Of a DNA stretch of 6,845 bases, positions 1 through 6,262 are shown piece by piece. Under the pieces are notes generated by a model that was not told the DNA's origin, searched no databases, and saw only the letters and a program-made list of their open reading frames with translations. Numbering within the stretch: the stretch's first letter is position 1; each line of letters begins with the position of its first letter. Where the stretch lies: assembly GCA_027080315.1 (NCBI GenBank), contig JALWSI010000096.1, positions 1 to 6,845 on the forward strand, read 5' to 3'. The DNA is from a bacterium (GTDB lineage Bacteria > Thermosulfidibacterota > Thermosulfidibacteria > Thermosulfidibacterales > JALWSI01). Made by a program: the position numbers and the translations under genes.

Positions 1-4
1 GAAC

Positions 5-22
5 TGAATGAATGCTCACTCA
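5..22. promoter_or_regulatory. Palindromic operator, TetR-family-like
   Basis: The 18 bases TGAATGAATGCTCACTCA have dyad symmetry of form TGANTGA-N4-TCANTCA, with 12 of 18 positions (six pairs) symmetric. Palindromes of this form and size, placed over a -10 or start site, are typical of TetR/AcrR-type repressors, which often control their own gene and an adjacent efflux or lipid gene. Here it sits immediately downstream of the leftward TTGACA box, where a bound repressor would block initiation. The assignment to TetR is inference; the regulator and its target lie outside the window. Confidence 0.4.
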
Positions 23-48
23 CTATTCTGAGAGAAGAGATCTGTCAA
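20..48 (-). promoter_or_regulatory. Probable sigma-70-type promoter firing leftward, out of the window
   Basis: Read on the minus strand, bases 48-43 spell a perfect -35 hexamer, TTGACA. Seventeen bases later (25-20) stands TAGTGA, a poor -10; AATAGT at 27-22 is a better match but with a 15-base spacer. Just upstream, about 58-80, is an AT-rich tract placed like an UP element. The -10 is the weak point. The overlapping palindrome and the orientation away from the rhodanese gene support a regulated promoter for a gene beyond the left edge. Confidence 0.45.
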
Positions 49-101
49 GAGGGTGAACCATAATTTGAAAATAATTTTTTCGGCAGAAACAAGATTGACC
101 T

Positions 102-264
102 AAAAAAGGCTGGTCTTCCGACACCTCAATAATTCAGAAGTCACAAAGTTTCCATCATTACACAAAACGGTTTTTATTTTCAATAAGGTTTTATTGAACA
201 GCTCCTGGCTTAACTGGAAGACCCCATGGGATAGGCGAAAGAGCAGCCCCTATCTAAACCAGCC
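102..264 (-). other. Possible structured RNA or 3' UTR ending in a T tract
   Basis: Read leftward, GGCTGGT (264-258) can pair with ACCAGCC (114-108), which is followed directly by six Ts (107-102). Inside that pairing, TCTTCC (221-216) can pair with GGAAGA (119-114); base 114 can serve only one of the two stems. GATAGG (254-249) with CCTATC (235-230) and TTCAATAA (198-191) with TTATTGAA (186-179) form two local hairpins. The helices are nested and mutually compatible apart from base 114, giving a branched fold that ends like an intrinsic terminator. It does not match any riboswitch, 6S, tmRNA, RNase P or SRP signature I can recall. It may be the 3' end of the rhodanese transcript, a separate small RNA, or chance. 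The T run is after the 3' arm only in the leftward reading, hence the strand choice. Confidence 0.3.
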
Positions 265-311
265 CTCCCCATCCACCCATCCGCTAGGGATGCTTTACCA
301 AATAGAGCATC

Positions 312-1049
312 TTATTTCTTAACAGCAGCCTCCACCTCTGAATAACTGCCAGGGTAGTAACTAACATTGTGAAAGGCGTTGTCACAGAGCTTTTCGGCAA
401 GGGCCCTTGCCTCCTCTCCGTTTCTGCCAAACACGATCACCCGGGTGTTGTGGTCAAAGTAGTAGGGCAACCTGCCATCCTTCTTGGCCTTCTTCACCTC
501 TTGCAGGGTCACGTTCTTTGCTTTGGGAAGACTACCCCTCTCAAAGAGGCTATGAGGACGGGCATCTATAAACCAGGCTGTGCGGTCTTTGAAGTAAATT
601 TCCTTCAATCCTTCAAGGGAGACTTCGCAAGGAAAACCAAAGGCCCTCCAGAAAGGAATGCCAAGCTGATAGCGATAGGCATTGGTGTAACCAAGTCTCC
701 GAAGGAATTTGGCTACTCTCCTGCTCTTTCCGCAGTGTATTCCATTGCAATAGGTTACAATAAAAGTGCTCTTGTCTTTGAACCGTTTGGTAATAACCTT
801 AATCAGGTCATCCTCCCAAATATTGATGGCTCCTGGGATGTGGCTCATTGCATACTCGTGACTGGGGCGCACATCGATCACAACTCCCTCATGGTGGTTC
901 AGGATATCCACCAAGCGGGCAGTGGATACCTCGGGCACCGCTGCACGGTCTCCCAGCACAGCTTTGAAAAGCGGGCTGCTCTTCAGGGTAAAGCCTGAGC
1001 ATACCACTCCTACCAACAGAATAGCTATAGAAATTTTCAATCGCCTCAT
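312..1049 (-). CDS. Exported tandem-rhodanese protein, second domain probably inactive
   Basis: This encodes 245 residues. The N terminus (MRRLK, then a hydrophobic run at about 6-22) looks like a signal peptide or membrane anchor; C17 lacks a proper lipobox. Two rhodanese domains follow. Domain 1 (about 40-140) has the D59-V-R motif and HIPGA (70-74), and its putative catalytic C101 lies in YCNGIHCGKS, a loop about two residues longer than the usual rhodanese loop, with a second cysteine at C106. Domain 2 (about 145-243) keeps D162-A-R, but its loop reads FGRNGEEA, with G208 where the cysteine should be, so it is probably non-catalytic. Rhodaneses carry sulfane sulfur on the cysteine; a role in periplasmic sulfur transfer is inference. 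The start is chosen for the AAGGAGG at 1062-1056, six bases ahead of the ATG; an in-frame ATG at 1067 lies upstream of that site. No linked sulfur gene is visible. Confidence 0.88.
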   Translation of the reverse strand: MRRLKISIAILLVGVVCSGFTLKSSPLFKAVLGDRAAVPEVSTARLVDILNHHEGVVIDVRPSHEYAMSHIPGAINIWEDDLIKVITKRFKDKSTFIVTYCNGIHCGKSRRVAKFLRRLGYTNAYRYQLGIPFWRAFGFPCEVSLEGLKEIYFKDRTAWFIDARPHSLFERGSLPKAKNVTLQEVKKAKKDGRLPYYFDHNTRVIVFGRNGEEARALAEKLCDNAFHNVSYYPGSYSEVEAAVKK

Positions 1050-1302
1050 AATACCCCTCCTTCGCATGATTACCTTTCTATAAAAGATATTAGTGTTTGT
1101 GAGATAGGAGCAAATAGAAACCTTCTATTGTACATCAACCCTCTTATTGGATGAGAAATGCCCAAAGCTGGTAAAAGGTTTCCCACTCCCCCAAAACTAT
1201 ACCCATCCTTATAGCCCCTGTATGAGTAGCCAATCCCTAAATATGGCCAAACCATAGGAAATAACATCTACATCTTGATTCAACATTCCTGCCTCAAACC
1301 CT

Positions 1303-1318
1303 TGGCACGATCTTTGCT
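1303..1318 (+). promoter_or_regulatory. Sigma-54 (RpoN) promoter of the flgF operon
   Basis: TGGCACG (1303-1309), four bases, then TTGCT (1314-1318) matches the sigma-54 consensus TGGCACG-N4-TTGCW at every defined position. The GG of the -24 element and the GC of the -12 element are separated exactly as required. Transcription should start near 1329, leaving a leader of about 17 bases that begins just before the flgF ribosome-binding site. Sigma-54 control of rod and hook genes is well known in many polar flagellates and implies an NtrC-family activator (FlrC, FleQ or FlgR type) encoded elsewhere. Confidence 0.92.
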
Positions 1319-1336
1319 CTCCTGCTCAAGCAGGAG
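1319..1336 (+). promoter_or_regulatory. Inverted repeat covering the flgF ribosome-binding site
   Basis: CTCCTGCT (1319-1326) is perfectly complementary to AGCAGGAG (1329-1336), leaving two bases between; in RNA the innermost pair would open to a four-base loop. The right arm contains most of the flgF Shine-Dalgarno AGGAGG (1332-1337). The start site predicted from the sigma-54 promoter is near 1329, so sigma-54 transcripts should lack the left arm and keep the ribosome-binding site free, while RNA reading in from upstream could fold and hide it. The repeat is observed; the function is inferred. Confidence 0.45.
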
Positions 1337-1345
1337 GAGAGAAGA

Positions 1346-2191
1346 ATGATTAGCAGCTTATACACAGGCGCAGCAGGAATGGTGGTAGGCGAAAGGCGAT
1401 TGGACATAATCGCCAACAACCTCGCCAATGTGGACACCCCAGGGTACAAGTCTGACAAGCTCACCTTCTCAGACTATCTTCTCACCCACGGATACGTGAA
1501 AGGATACCCTCAAGATCCACCATCTCCCATACCTGCCTCGGCTCTGGCTCCAGAAGAGCCCTCTTCTCCAGAGCCCTTTGACGCCAAGAACCCCATTGTG
1601 TTTCCGGACCAACACTACATTGATTTTCAAGAGGGCCCCTTACAGGAGACAGGCAACACATTTGACTTTGCCATCAGGGGCAGGGGGTTCTTCATGGTAC
1701 AGACAGACCACGGATACGCCTTCACCCGTAAAGGAATTTTCCACGTTGATCCCAAAACCAAGTACTTGGTGAACGACGATGGTTATCCAGTGATGAAGAG
1801 GGTGCCTCCGGGACAACCACCTGAGCCCATAACCATAGACGACACCACAAAAGAGGTGGTGGTCCGCTACGACGGCGGGGTGCTGGTAGATGGCAACCTT
1901 GTGGGAGAGATAGATATCCGCGACTTCAACAAACCTTACAATCAGGTGCTTGAGAAGGCAGGATACTCCCTTTTCGTACCCAAAGATCCCGCGAACCTCG
2001 GATACTCAAGGGATCCTGACGAGAATCAGGTGCTGCAAGGCTACATTGAGAAGTCCAACGTGAACGCAGTGAGGTCAATGATGGAGCTCATCAACGCCTT
2101 CAGGCACTACGAGAGCTGCCAGAAGGCCATACAGATAACCTTTGAGGACGTGACCAGAACAACGGTCACCGACGTTGGAAGGGTTGGATAA
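1346..2191 (+). CDS. flgF: Flagellar basal-body rod protein FlgF
   Basis: FlgF is a rod subunit exported by the flagellar type III system; it lies between the proximal rod and FlgG. The 281 residues open with the rod/hook N-terminal segment, with ANNLANVDTPGYKSDK at 23-38, and close with the matching C-terminal helix (QGYIEKSNVNAVRSMMELIN) that packs against it. FDFAIRGRGFF (106-116) is the conserved entry to the central domain. The protein is longer than the roughly 250 residues of enterobacterial FlgF. Much of the excess is a proline-rich stretch at about 55-87, and a second proline-rich turn (VPPGQPPEP) lies further on. AGGAGG at 1332-1337 is eight bases before the ATG. As first gene after a sigma-54 promoter it leads the operon. 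It is called FlgF rather than FlgG because the next gene is a textbook FlgG. Confidence 0.93.
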   Translation: MISSLYTGAAGMVVGERRLDIIANNLANVDTPGYKSDKLTFSDYLLTHGYVKGYPQDPPSPIPASALAPEEPSSPEPFDAKNPIVFPDQHYIDFQEGPLQETGNTFDFAIRGRGFFMVQTDHGYAFTRKGIFHVDPKTKYLVNDDGYPVMKRVPPGQPPEPITIDDTTKEVVVRYDGGVLVDGNLVGEIDIRDFNKPYNQVLEKAGYSLFVPKDPANLGYSRDPDENQVLQGYIEKSNVNAVRSMMELINAFRHYESCQKAIQITFEDVTRTTVTDVGRVG

Positions 2192-2221
2192 GAATAAGAG
2201 GTTAGAGCAGGAGGAGCAGCT

Positions 2222-3010
2222 ATGTTAAGGGCATTGTGGACAGCAGTTACAGGAATGAGAGCCCAACAGTTGAACATTGACGTGATCTCCAACAACCTTG
2301 CCAATGTGAACACTGTTGGGTTCAAGCGCACCAGGGCCGACTTTCAGGACCTGATGTATCAGACCCTGAGGCCACCCGGGGCAGACAGCACCGCTAACAC
2401 CAAGATCCCTACAGGAATACAGGTGGGTCTTGGTGTGCGCCCCGCAGCCTTAGAGAAGATCTTTTTGCAGGGTAACTTCAAGCTCACCGACAATCCACTG
2501 GACATCGCCATAGAGGGAAAGGGCTTCTTCCAGATAACCCTACCCAATGGTGACACCGCCTACACAAGATCAGGAGCTTTTAAAATAGACGATCAGGGTA
2601 GAATGGTGACCTCTGATGGCTACCTTCTTCAACCTGCAATCACCATTCCCTCTGACGCCATAGACATCTCAATAGGTGAAGATGGAACGGTTAGTGTGCT
2701 GCAACCAGGCAACACCGACTACACCCAGGTGGGCCAGATTCAGATCGCAACCTTCCAGAACCCCGCAGGGCTGAAGAGCATAGGCCGAAACCTTTTTGTT
2801 GAGACAGGTTCCTCAGGCCCTGCAACCGTTGGAACTCCTGGAGAGGATCAGTTCGGCACCTTAGCCCAGGGATACGTTGAGATGTCAAACGTGGACACCG
2901 TTGAAGAGATGGTGAACCTCATCGTGGCGCAGCGTGCTTACGAAGCAAACTCAAAGACCATTCAGACCGGAGACGACATGCTGCGTATAGCCAACAACCT
3001 GAGGAGGTAA
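2222..3010 (+). CDS. flgG: Flagellar distal rod protein FlgG
   Basis: FlgG builds the distal rod, the drive shaft that passes through the P and L rings and joins the hook. The 262 residues match the usual length of the family. Visible hallmarks are [19 protein letters not shown] near the N terminus, [15 protein letters not shown] at the start of the central domain, and the C-terminal helix with [19 protein letters not shown] and [19 protein letters not shown]. The start is supported by AGGAGG at 2209-2214, seven bases ahead of the ATG. It follows flgF by 30 bases. Its last two codons before the stop are AGG AGG, which also serve as the ribosome-binding site of flgA. Confidence 0.97.
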   Translation: MLRALWTAVTGMRAQQLNIDVISNNLANVNTVGFKRTRADFQDLMYQTLRPPGADSTANTKIPTGIQVGLGVRPAALEKIFLQGNFKLTDNPLDIAIEGKGFFQITLPNGDTAYTRSGAFKIDDQGRMVTSDGYLLQPAITIPSDAIDISIGEDGTVSVLQPGNTDYTQVGQIQIATFQNPAGLKSIGRNLFVETGSSGPATVGTPGEDQFGTLAQGYVEMSNVDTVEEMVNLIVAQRAYEANSKTIQTGDDMLRIANNLRR

Positions 3011-3016
3011 CGGGCC

Positions 3017-3727
3017 ATGATGGGGCGTAGAAGAGAATTCAATCTGCCTGCTGTGTTGCTCTTCTCCTGCTGCTTCACCTTGTTTTTTGGTCTTGTTGTG
3101 GCTTCTACCGCTGTTTCGGCAGCCACTCTCGCCCACGAGGCTGCAGAGTATCTGTCTGATGTGGTGGGAAGCCCAGTTAAGATCATTGAGGTTGAGGCGG
3201 GGCGACCCTTGTCCCGCCTCCATGCCCCTTTCCATATCCTCAGACACACCGGAGGATGGCAAAGGGGCGAGACCTCGCTTTTGGTAGCAGGAGGAGAAGG
3301 ACGCACCGCATGGGTTAAGGTGAGATTTGGGGTAGAGGCCGCTGTTGTTGTGGCCTCTCACGAGATTCCCAGAGAGAGAGTTCTTTCAAAGAGCGATCTC
3401 ATGGTGAAGAAGGGGCTCTTCTCTCCCAGAGAGCTCTCTTCAGCCATCACCGATCCCAATCAGATCGTGGGAATGACCGCCAAGAGAAAGATCTCCACCG
3501 GCTCAATCATCACTCCCAGGATGGTGAAACAGACCATTCTGGTGAAGCGTGGCGACCTGGTCACCGTTAAGGTTGAGGCTGGTGACATTCTCATCCTCGC
3601 CAAGGCCAAAGCCCTTAGATCCGGGGCACTGGGAGATGAGATCCCCGTTCAGAACATTGCCACTGGTCGCAACTTTTCTGGGGTTGTGGCAGGTCGCGAC
3701 CAAGTGATTGTGGAAATAGGAGGCTAA
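3017..3727 (+). CDS. flgA: P-ring assembly chaperone FlgA
   Basis: FlgA is a periplasmic chaperone that helps FlgI subunits polymerise into the P ring around the rod. The 236 residues start with a basic segment (GRRRE), a long hydrophobic stretch (about 10-32) and a plausible signal-peptidase site after V-S-A35. An N-terminal region (about 36-105) precedes an SAF-type domain (about 110-172), recognisable from HEIPRERVLSKSDL, a downstream GMTAKR, and STGSIITPRMV; the tail LVKRGDLVTVKVEAGDI and NIATGRNFSGVV is the usual FlgA C terminus. The ATG at 3017 is nine bases from GAGGAGG (3001-3007), which lies in the end of flgG; the ATG at 3020 is a less well spaced alternative. Its place next to flgH and flgI fits its partner. 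Confidence 0.93.
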   Translation: MMGRRREFNLPAVLLFSCCFTLFFGLVVASTAVSAATLAHEAAEYLSDVVGSPVKIIEVEAGRPLSRLHAPFHILRHTGGWQRGETSLLVAGGEGRTAWVKVRFGVEAAVVVASHEIPRERVLSKSDLMVKKGLFSPRELSSAITDPNQIVGMTAKRKISTGSIITPRMVKQTILVKRGDLVTVKVEAGDILILAKAKALRSGALGDEIPVQNIATGRNFSGVVAGRDQVIVEIGG

Positions 3728-3729
3728 GG

Positions 3730-4455
3730 ATGAGGCGGTTGGGACTATTACTGGTGATCATGGGTCTCCTGACGGCGGGATGCGCCAGCAAGCAGGGAAT
3801 GATGGAGACCTTCAGGGATGCTCCCCCTCTGAAGACCTGGGAGGAGCATCCACGCCAGAGAGACAGTTTTCCATTAGACAAGGCCTACATGAGCGAAGGC
3901 TCACTTGTTACCAAAGGAAAAGTGAACAAGACCCTATTTGCAGACTTCAGGGCCCGTCACGTGAACGATATGGTGACCATCATTGTGAAAGAGTCCGCCA
4001 CCTCTTCCGACGATGCCAAGACAGAGAACGACAGAGAGTGGGCAGCCGAGACAAAGCTGGCCAAGCTATTTGGCCTTAAAGACGATGTGTCAGCTCTATT
4101 TGGCGTGAAGGACCCCTCAACCCTGCTTGACATGAGCTCAAAGTCTGGATTCAAGGGCAAAGGCAAGAACACCCAGAAGACAACCTTAGAGACCAGAATA
4201 GCCGCCTTGGTTACCGAAGAGCTGCCCAATGGGAACCTGGTTATTGAGGGACGCAGGGACCTCTTCGTGAACGGAGAGCGGAAGGTGTTGGCCATAAGAG
4301 GGGTTGTGAGGCCTCAGGACATCTCCCCGGACAACACCATCTCGTCAGAGTATGTTGCCAACGCCCAGATCATCTACCAAGGCGAAGGAATAGTATCCCA
4401 GAGCCAGCAGCCGGGACTCTTCACAAAGCTGCTGCTCTTCTTCTGGCCGTTTTGA
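3730..4455 (+). CDS. flgH: Flagellar L-ring lipoprotein FlgH
   Basis: FlgH forms the outer-membrane L ring, the bushing through which the rod leaves the cell. The 241-residue product has a lipoprotein signal, with lipobox LTAGC ending at C18, so it should be lipidated and placed in the outer membrane. Family features are FADFRARHVNDMVTIIVKES early in the mature protein, a low-complexity middle, then LPNGNLVIEGRRDLFVNGE and the signature DISPDNTISSEYVANAQIIY with YQGEGIVSQSQQPG near the end. It begins two bases after the flgA stop; its ribosome-binding site AGGAGG (3718-3723) is encoded by the last flgA codons, suggesting coupled translation. Its presence is the best sign here of a Gram-negative outer membrane. 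Confidence 0.97.
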   Translation: MRRLGLLLVIMGLLTAGCASKQGMMETFRDAPPLKTWEEHPRQRDSFPLDKAYMSEGSLVTKGKVNKTLFADFRARHVNDMVTIIVKESATSSDDAKTENDREWAAETKLAKLFGLKDDVSALFGVKDPSTLLDMSSKSGFKGKGKNTQKTTLETRIAALVTEELPNGNLVIEGRRDLFVNGERKVLAIRGVVRPQDISPDNTISSEYVANAQIIYQGEGIVSQSQQPGLFTKLLLFFWPF

Positions 4456-4465
4456 GGGGTGAGCC

Positions 4466-5530
4466 ATGACGAAGAGAGCAACAGATAGAACGGCAATAGT
4501 GACAGCAGTGGTTCTCCTTCTGCTGCTGGTGATCCCCCAAAGGGCCTGGTGCGTCAGGATAAAAGAACTGAGCCACGTAGAAGGAGCCAGAGAGAACATG
4601 CTCACTGGCTACGGAATCGTGGTTGGTCTTGACGACACAGGGGATGACACCAAGAGCTACTACCAGAGCATCGCCAACATGCTTGAGCACTTTGGAATAA
4701 GGGTACCAGCAGATCAGATTGATGTGGGAAACGTGGCAGCGGTGATGGTTACCGCCAAGCTACCCCCCTTTGCCAAACCTGGAATGGAGATTGACATTGA
4801 CGTGGCCTCTGTTGGAGACGCAGACAGCCTCGCGGGGGGAACCCTCATTATGACTCCTCTGCTTGGACCAGACGGAAAGGTTTACGCCGTGGCTCAAGGT
4901 CCACTCACCATGGGAGGGTTCAACACCAGAGGAGGCGGAGGTAAGACCCAGAAGAACCATCCAACTGCGGTACACGTGCCCAACGGAGCCATTGTTGAGA
5001 GGGCAGTGCCAATAACCTTTTCGCAGAAGGACAGCATAAGGCTATTCCTCAACTCTCCTGATTTTGCCACAGCATCAAGAATAGCAAACGCGGTTAACTT
5101 GGTGTGGCCCAACTCTGCCAAGGCCACTGACCCTGCCACGGTAGAGGTTCTGGTGCCCCCCAAATACCGCAATAATCCCGTTCCTTTTGTGGCCCAGCTT
5201 CAAGAGCTTGAGGTGGCCCCTGACATCAGAGCCAAGGTGGTTCTGGACGAAAGAACGGGAACAGTTGTTATGGGTGGAGAGGTGAAGATCCTTCCGGTGG
5301 CCATATCTCACGGAAACCTCTCCATCTCGGTGGCGCCCCCTAAGGGAGGAAGGCAGGCAATAGGATCACAAAAGACGGTCTTCTTAGGCGATGAGAAGTC
5401 CTCAGAGTCTAATCTTGAGGTGCTGGTGAATGCCCTCAATAGGATAGGAGCCACTCCTCGGGACATCATCGCCATTCTCAGGGCCCTTAAGGCCACCGGG
5501 GCCCTCAAGGCCGACTTAGAGGTGATCTAA
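4466..5530 (+). CDS. flgI: Flagellar P-ring protein FlgI
   Basis: FlgI assembles into the P ring in the peptidoglycan layer around the rod. The 354 residues are close to the enterobacterial length. An N-terminal signal peptide has a hydrophobic core at about 10-23 and a likely cleavage after A-W-C29. The mature protein begins [20 protein letters not shown] and continues with [53 protein letters not shown] and [18 protein letters not shown], all hallmarks of the family, and ends with [20 protein letters not shown]. The GAGGGG ribosome-binding site runs over the flgH stop codon. The stop TAA shares its final A with the ATG of flgJ, so the two are probably translationally coupled. FlgA, encoded two genes upstream, is its chaperone. 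Confidence 0.98.
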   Translation: MTKRATDRTAIVTAVVLLLLLVIPQRAWCVRIKELSHVEGARENMLTGYGIVVGLDDTGDDTKSYYQSIANMLEHFGIRVPADQIDVGNVAAVMVTAKLPPFAKPGMEIDIDVASVGDADSLAGGTLIMTPLLGPDGKVYAVAQGPLTMGGFNTRGGGGKTQKNHPTAVHVPNGAIVERAVPITFSQKDSIRLFLNSPDFATASRIANAVNLVWPNSAKATDPATVEVLVPPKYRNNPVPFVAQLQELEVAPDIRAKVVLDERTGTVVMGGEVKILPVAISHGNLSISVAPPKGGRQAIGSQKTVFLGDEKSSESNLEVLVNALNRIGATPRDIIAILRALKATGALKADLEVI

Positions 5531-5904
5531 TGGTCAAAGGCATCACGGCATACTCCGAGGCCAAGGTCACAGAAGAGACCGCCCAAGAGGCTGCAAAGCG
5601 TAAAAGAAGAGATCAACAGCTGCGCAACGCCTGTGAGGCCTTTGAAGCGTACTTCTGGCGGATCGTGATGAAAGAGGCTTTTAAGAGTCTCCCAAAAGAC
5701 TCCATTCTGAATAAGGGTGGACCAACGGGGATCTACATGAGCATCGCCATGGGCCCCTTCAGCGAAACCCTTGCCAAGAACGGAGACCTTGGTCTCGCAA
5801 AGACCCTTTATGAGAGCTTCAAAGCCGCAGATGCCTATAAAGTTTCTCATGGTGCCTCCGATAGGAAGGGTGAACCAAAGCCCTTCAAGGAGGTGCGAGC
5901 ATGA
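5530..5904 (+). CDS. flgJ: Short FlgJ: rod-binding protein without muramidase domain
   Basis: This 124-residue protein consists of one rod-binding domain (about 33-97), with ACEAFEAYFWRIVMKEAF, the glycine-rich turn NKGGPTGIY, and NGDLGLAKTLYESF as recognisable segments. In Salmonella FlgJ this domain caps the growing rod and is followed by a glucosaminidase domain that opens the peptidoglycan; here the second domain is absent and the tail after residue 100 is short and charged. Single-domain FlgJ is common in several phyla, which then use a separate wall hydrolase; none is encoded in this window. The N-terminal 30 residues are highly charged, with a KRKRR cluster. The start overlaps the flgI stop (TAATG) and the end overlaps the flgM start (ATGA). 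Confidence 0.9.
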   Translation: MVKGITAYSEAKVTEETAQEAAKRKRRDQQLRNACEAFEAYFWRIVMKEAFKSLPKDSILNKGGPTGIYMSIAMGPFSETLAKNGDLGLAKTLYESFKAADAYKVSHGASDRKGEPKPFKEVRA

Positions 5905-6236
5905 ACGTGAACGATGTGGGTAACGTAAAAGGCGTTGATCTCTCTGTCTATCTGAGAGAACCCGCACAGAAGAGAGCCGAAGAGGCTGCAAAAAGAGAGC
6001 CTGTACAGGGTTCCGTGGCAGAGAAACCGGTTGTTAGAAGCAGCGACCGGGTGGAGCTCTCGCGGGAGGTTAGGGAGATCAACAAGGTAAGAGAGGAAGC
6101 TAAAGGCGACAAGGTACGGGAGGAGAAGGTAGCCCAGGTCAAGAAGGAGATAGAGACGGGGCAGTACGAGCTTAACAGCAAGAGAACCGCTTACGGCATA
6201 GTTAAAGAGAGCGTAATAGATAATCTGTTTGCATAA
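5901..6236 (+). CDS. flgM: Anti-sigma-28 factor FlgM
   Basis: FlgM binds the flagellar sigma factor FliA (sigma-28) and holds back late genes until the hook-basal body is complete, when FlgM itself is exported. The 111 residues have a charged, probably disordered N-terminal half. The sigma-binding half (about 49-109) reads DRVELSREVREI, then VREEKVAQVKKEIETGQYEL, which is the family pattern, followed by a helix ending VIDNLFA. The ATG overlaps the flgJ stop and is preceded by a strong AAGGAGGT (5887-5894). Lying inside a sigma-54 operon between rod and junction genes, it would be made along with the structure whose completion it reports. I find no sigma-28 promoter of its own. Confidence 0.93.
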   Translation: MNVNDVGNVKGVDLSVYLREPAQKRAEEAAKREPVQGSVAEKPVVRSSDRVELSREVREINKVREEAKGDKVREEKVAQVKKEIETGQYELNSKRTAYGIVKESVIDNLFA

Positions 6237-6262
6237 GCGTTTTTCTCCCCTTCTCCTGGGCT

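Larger units (their letters stand above)
1..311. other. Gene-free stretch left of the rhodanese gene
   Basis: No open frame here has a plausible start, ribosome-binding site and protein-like composition. From left to right it holds a palindrome (5-22) and a TTGACA box read leftward (48-43), an AT-rich tract (about 58-80), then inverted repeats between 102 and 264 that could fold into a branched RNA. Close to the rhodanese stop is a 6-bp inverted repeat with an 11-nt loop (289-294 with 306-311), with no T tract after it on either strand. The stretch lies downstream of the leftward rhodanese gene and upstream of whatever leftward gene begins beyond base 1, so it probably combines a 3' untranslated region and a promoter region. 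Confidence 0.7.
1050..1345. other. Divergent intergenic region between rhodanese gene and flgF
   Basis: This separates two divergent genes. It contains the rhodanese ribosome-binding site (1062-1056), a 65-codon leftward open frame (1267-1070) without a convincing ribosome-binding site, a short inverted repeat TATGG/CCATA (1242-1246 with 1252-1256), and the sigma-54 promoter of flgF at its right end. Sigma-54 promoters need an enhancer-bound activator, so an activator site could lie here, but I cannot identify one. No clear sigma-70 promoter for the rhodanese gene stands out either. Confidence 0.6.

Noticed and set aside
179-198. Perfect 8-bp hairpin TTCAATAA/TTATTGAA as an intrinsic terminator.
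   Set aside because: The stem is all but two pairs A/T, and no T run follows it on either strand: the T-rich tract precedes it in the plus reading and becomes A-rich after it in the minus reading.
369-998. A 209-codon open frame on the plus strand, opposite the rhodanese gene.
   Set aside because: It is wholly antisense to a gene with clear domains, signal peptide and ribosome-binding site, and its translation shows no recognisable domain. Long antisense frames arise from codon bias in the real gene.
1047-1067. Start of the rhodanese gene at the ATG ending at 1067, adding six residues (MRRRGI).
   Set aside because: The strong AAGGAGG at 1062-1056 lies downstream of that ATG and is correctly spaced for the ATG at 1049, whose product also begins with a normal signal-peptide N terminus.
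6203-6223. Possible sigma-28 promoter at the end of flgM (TAAA ... GATAA).
   Set aside because: The spacing between the boxes is about six bases too short and the -10 lacks the GCC of the GCCGATAA consensus.
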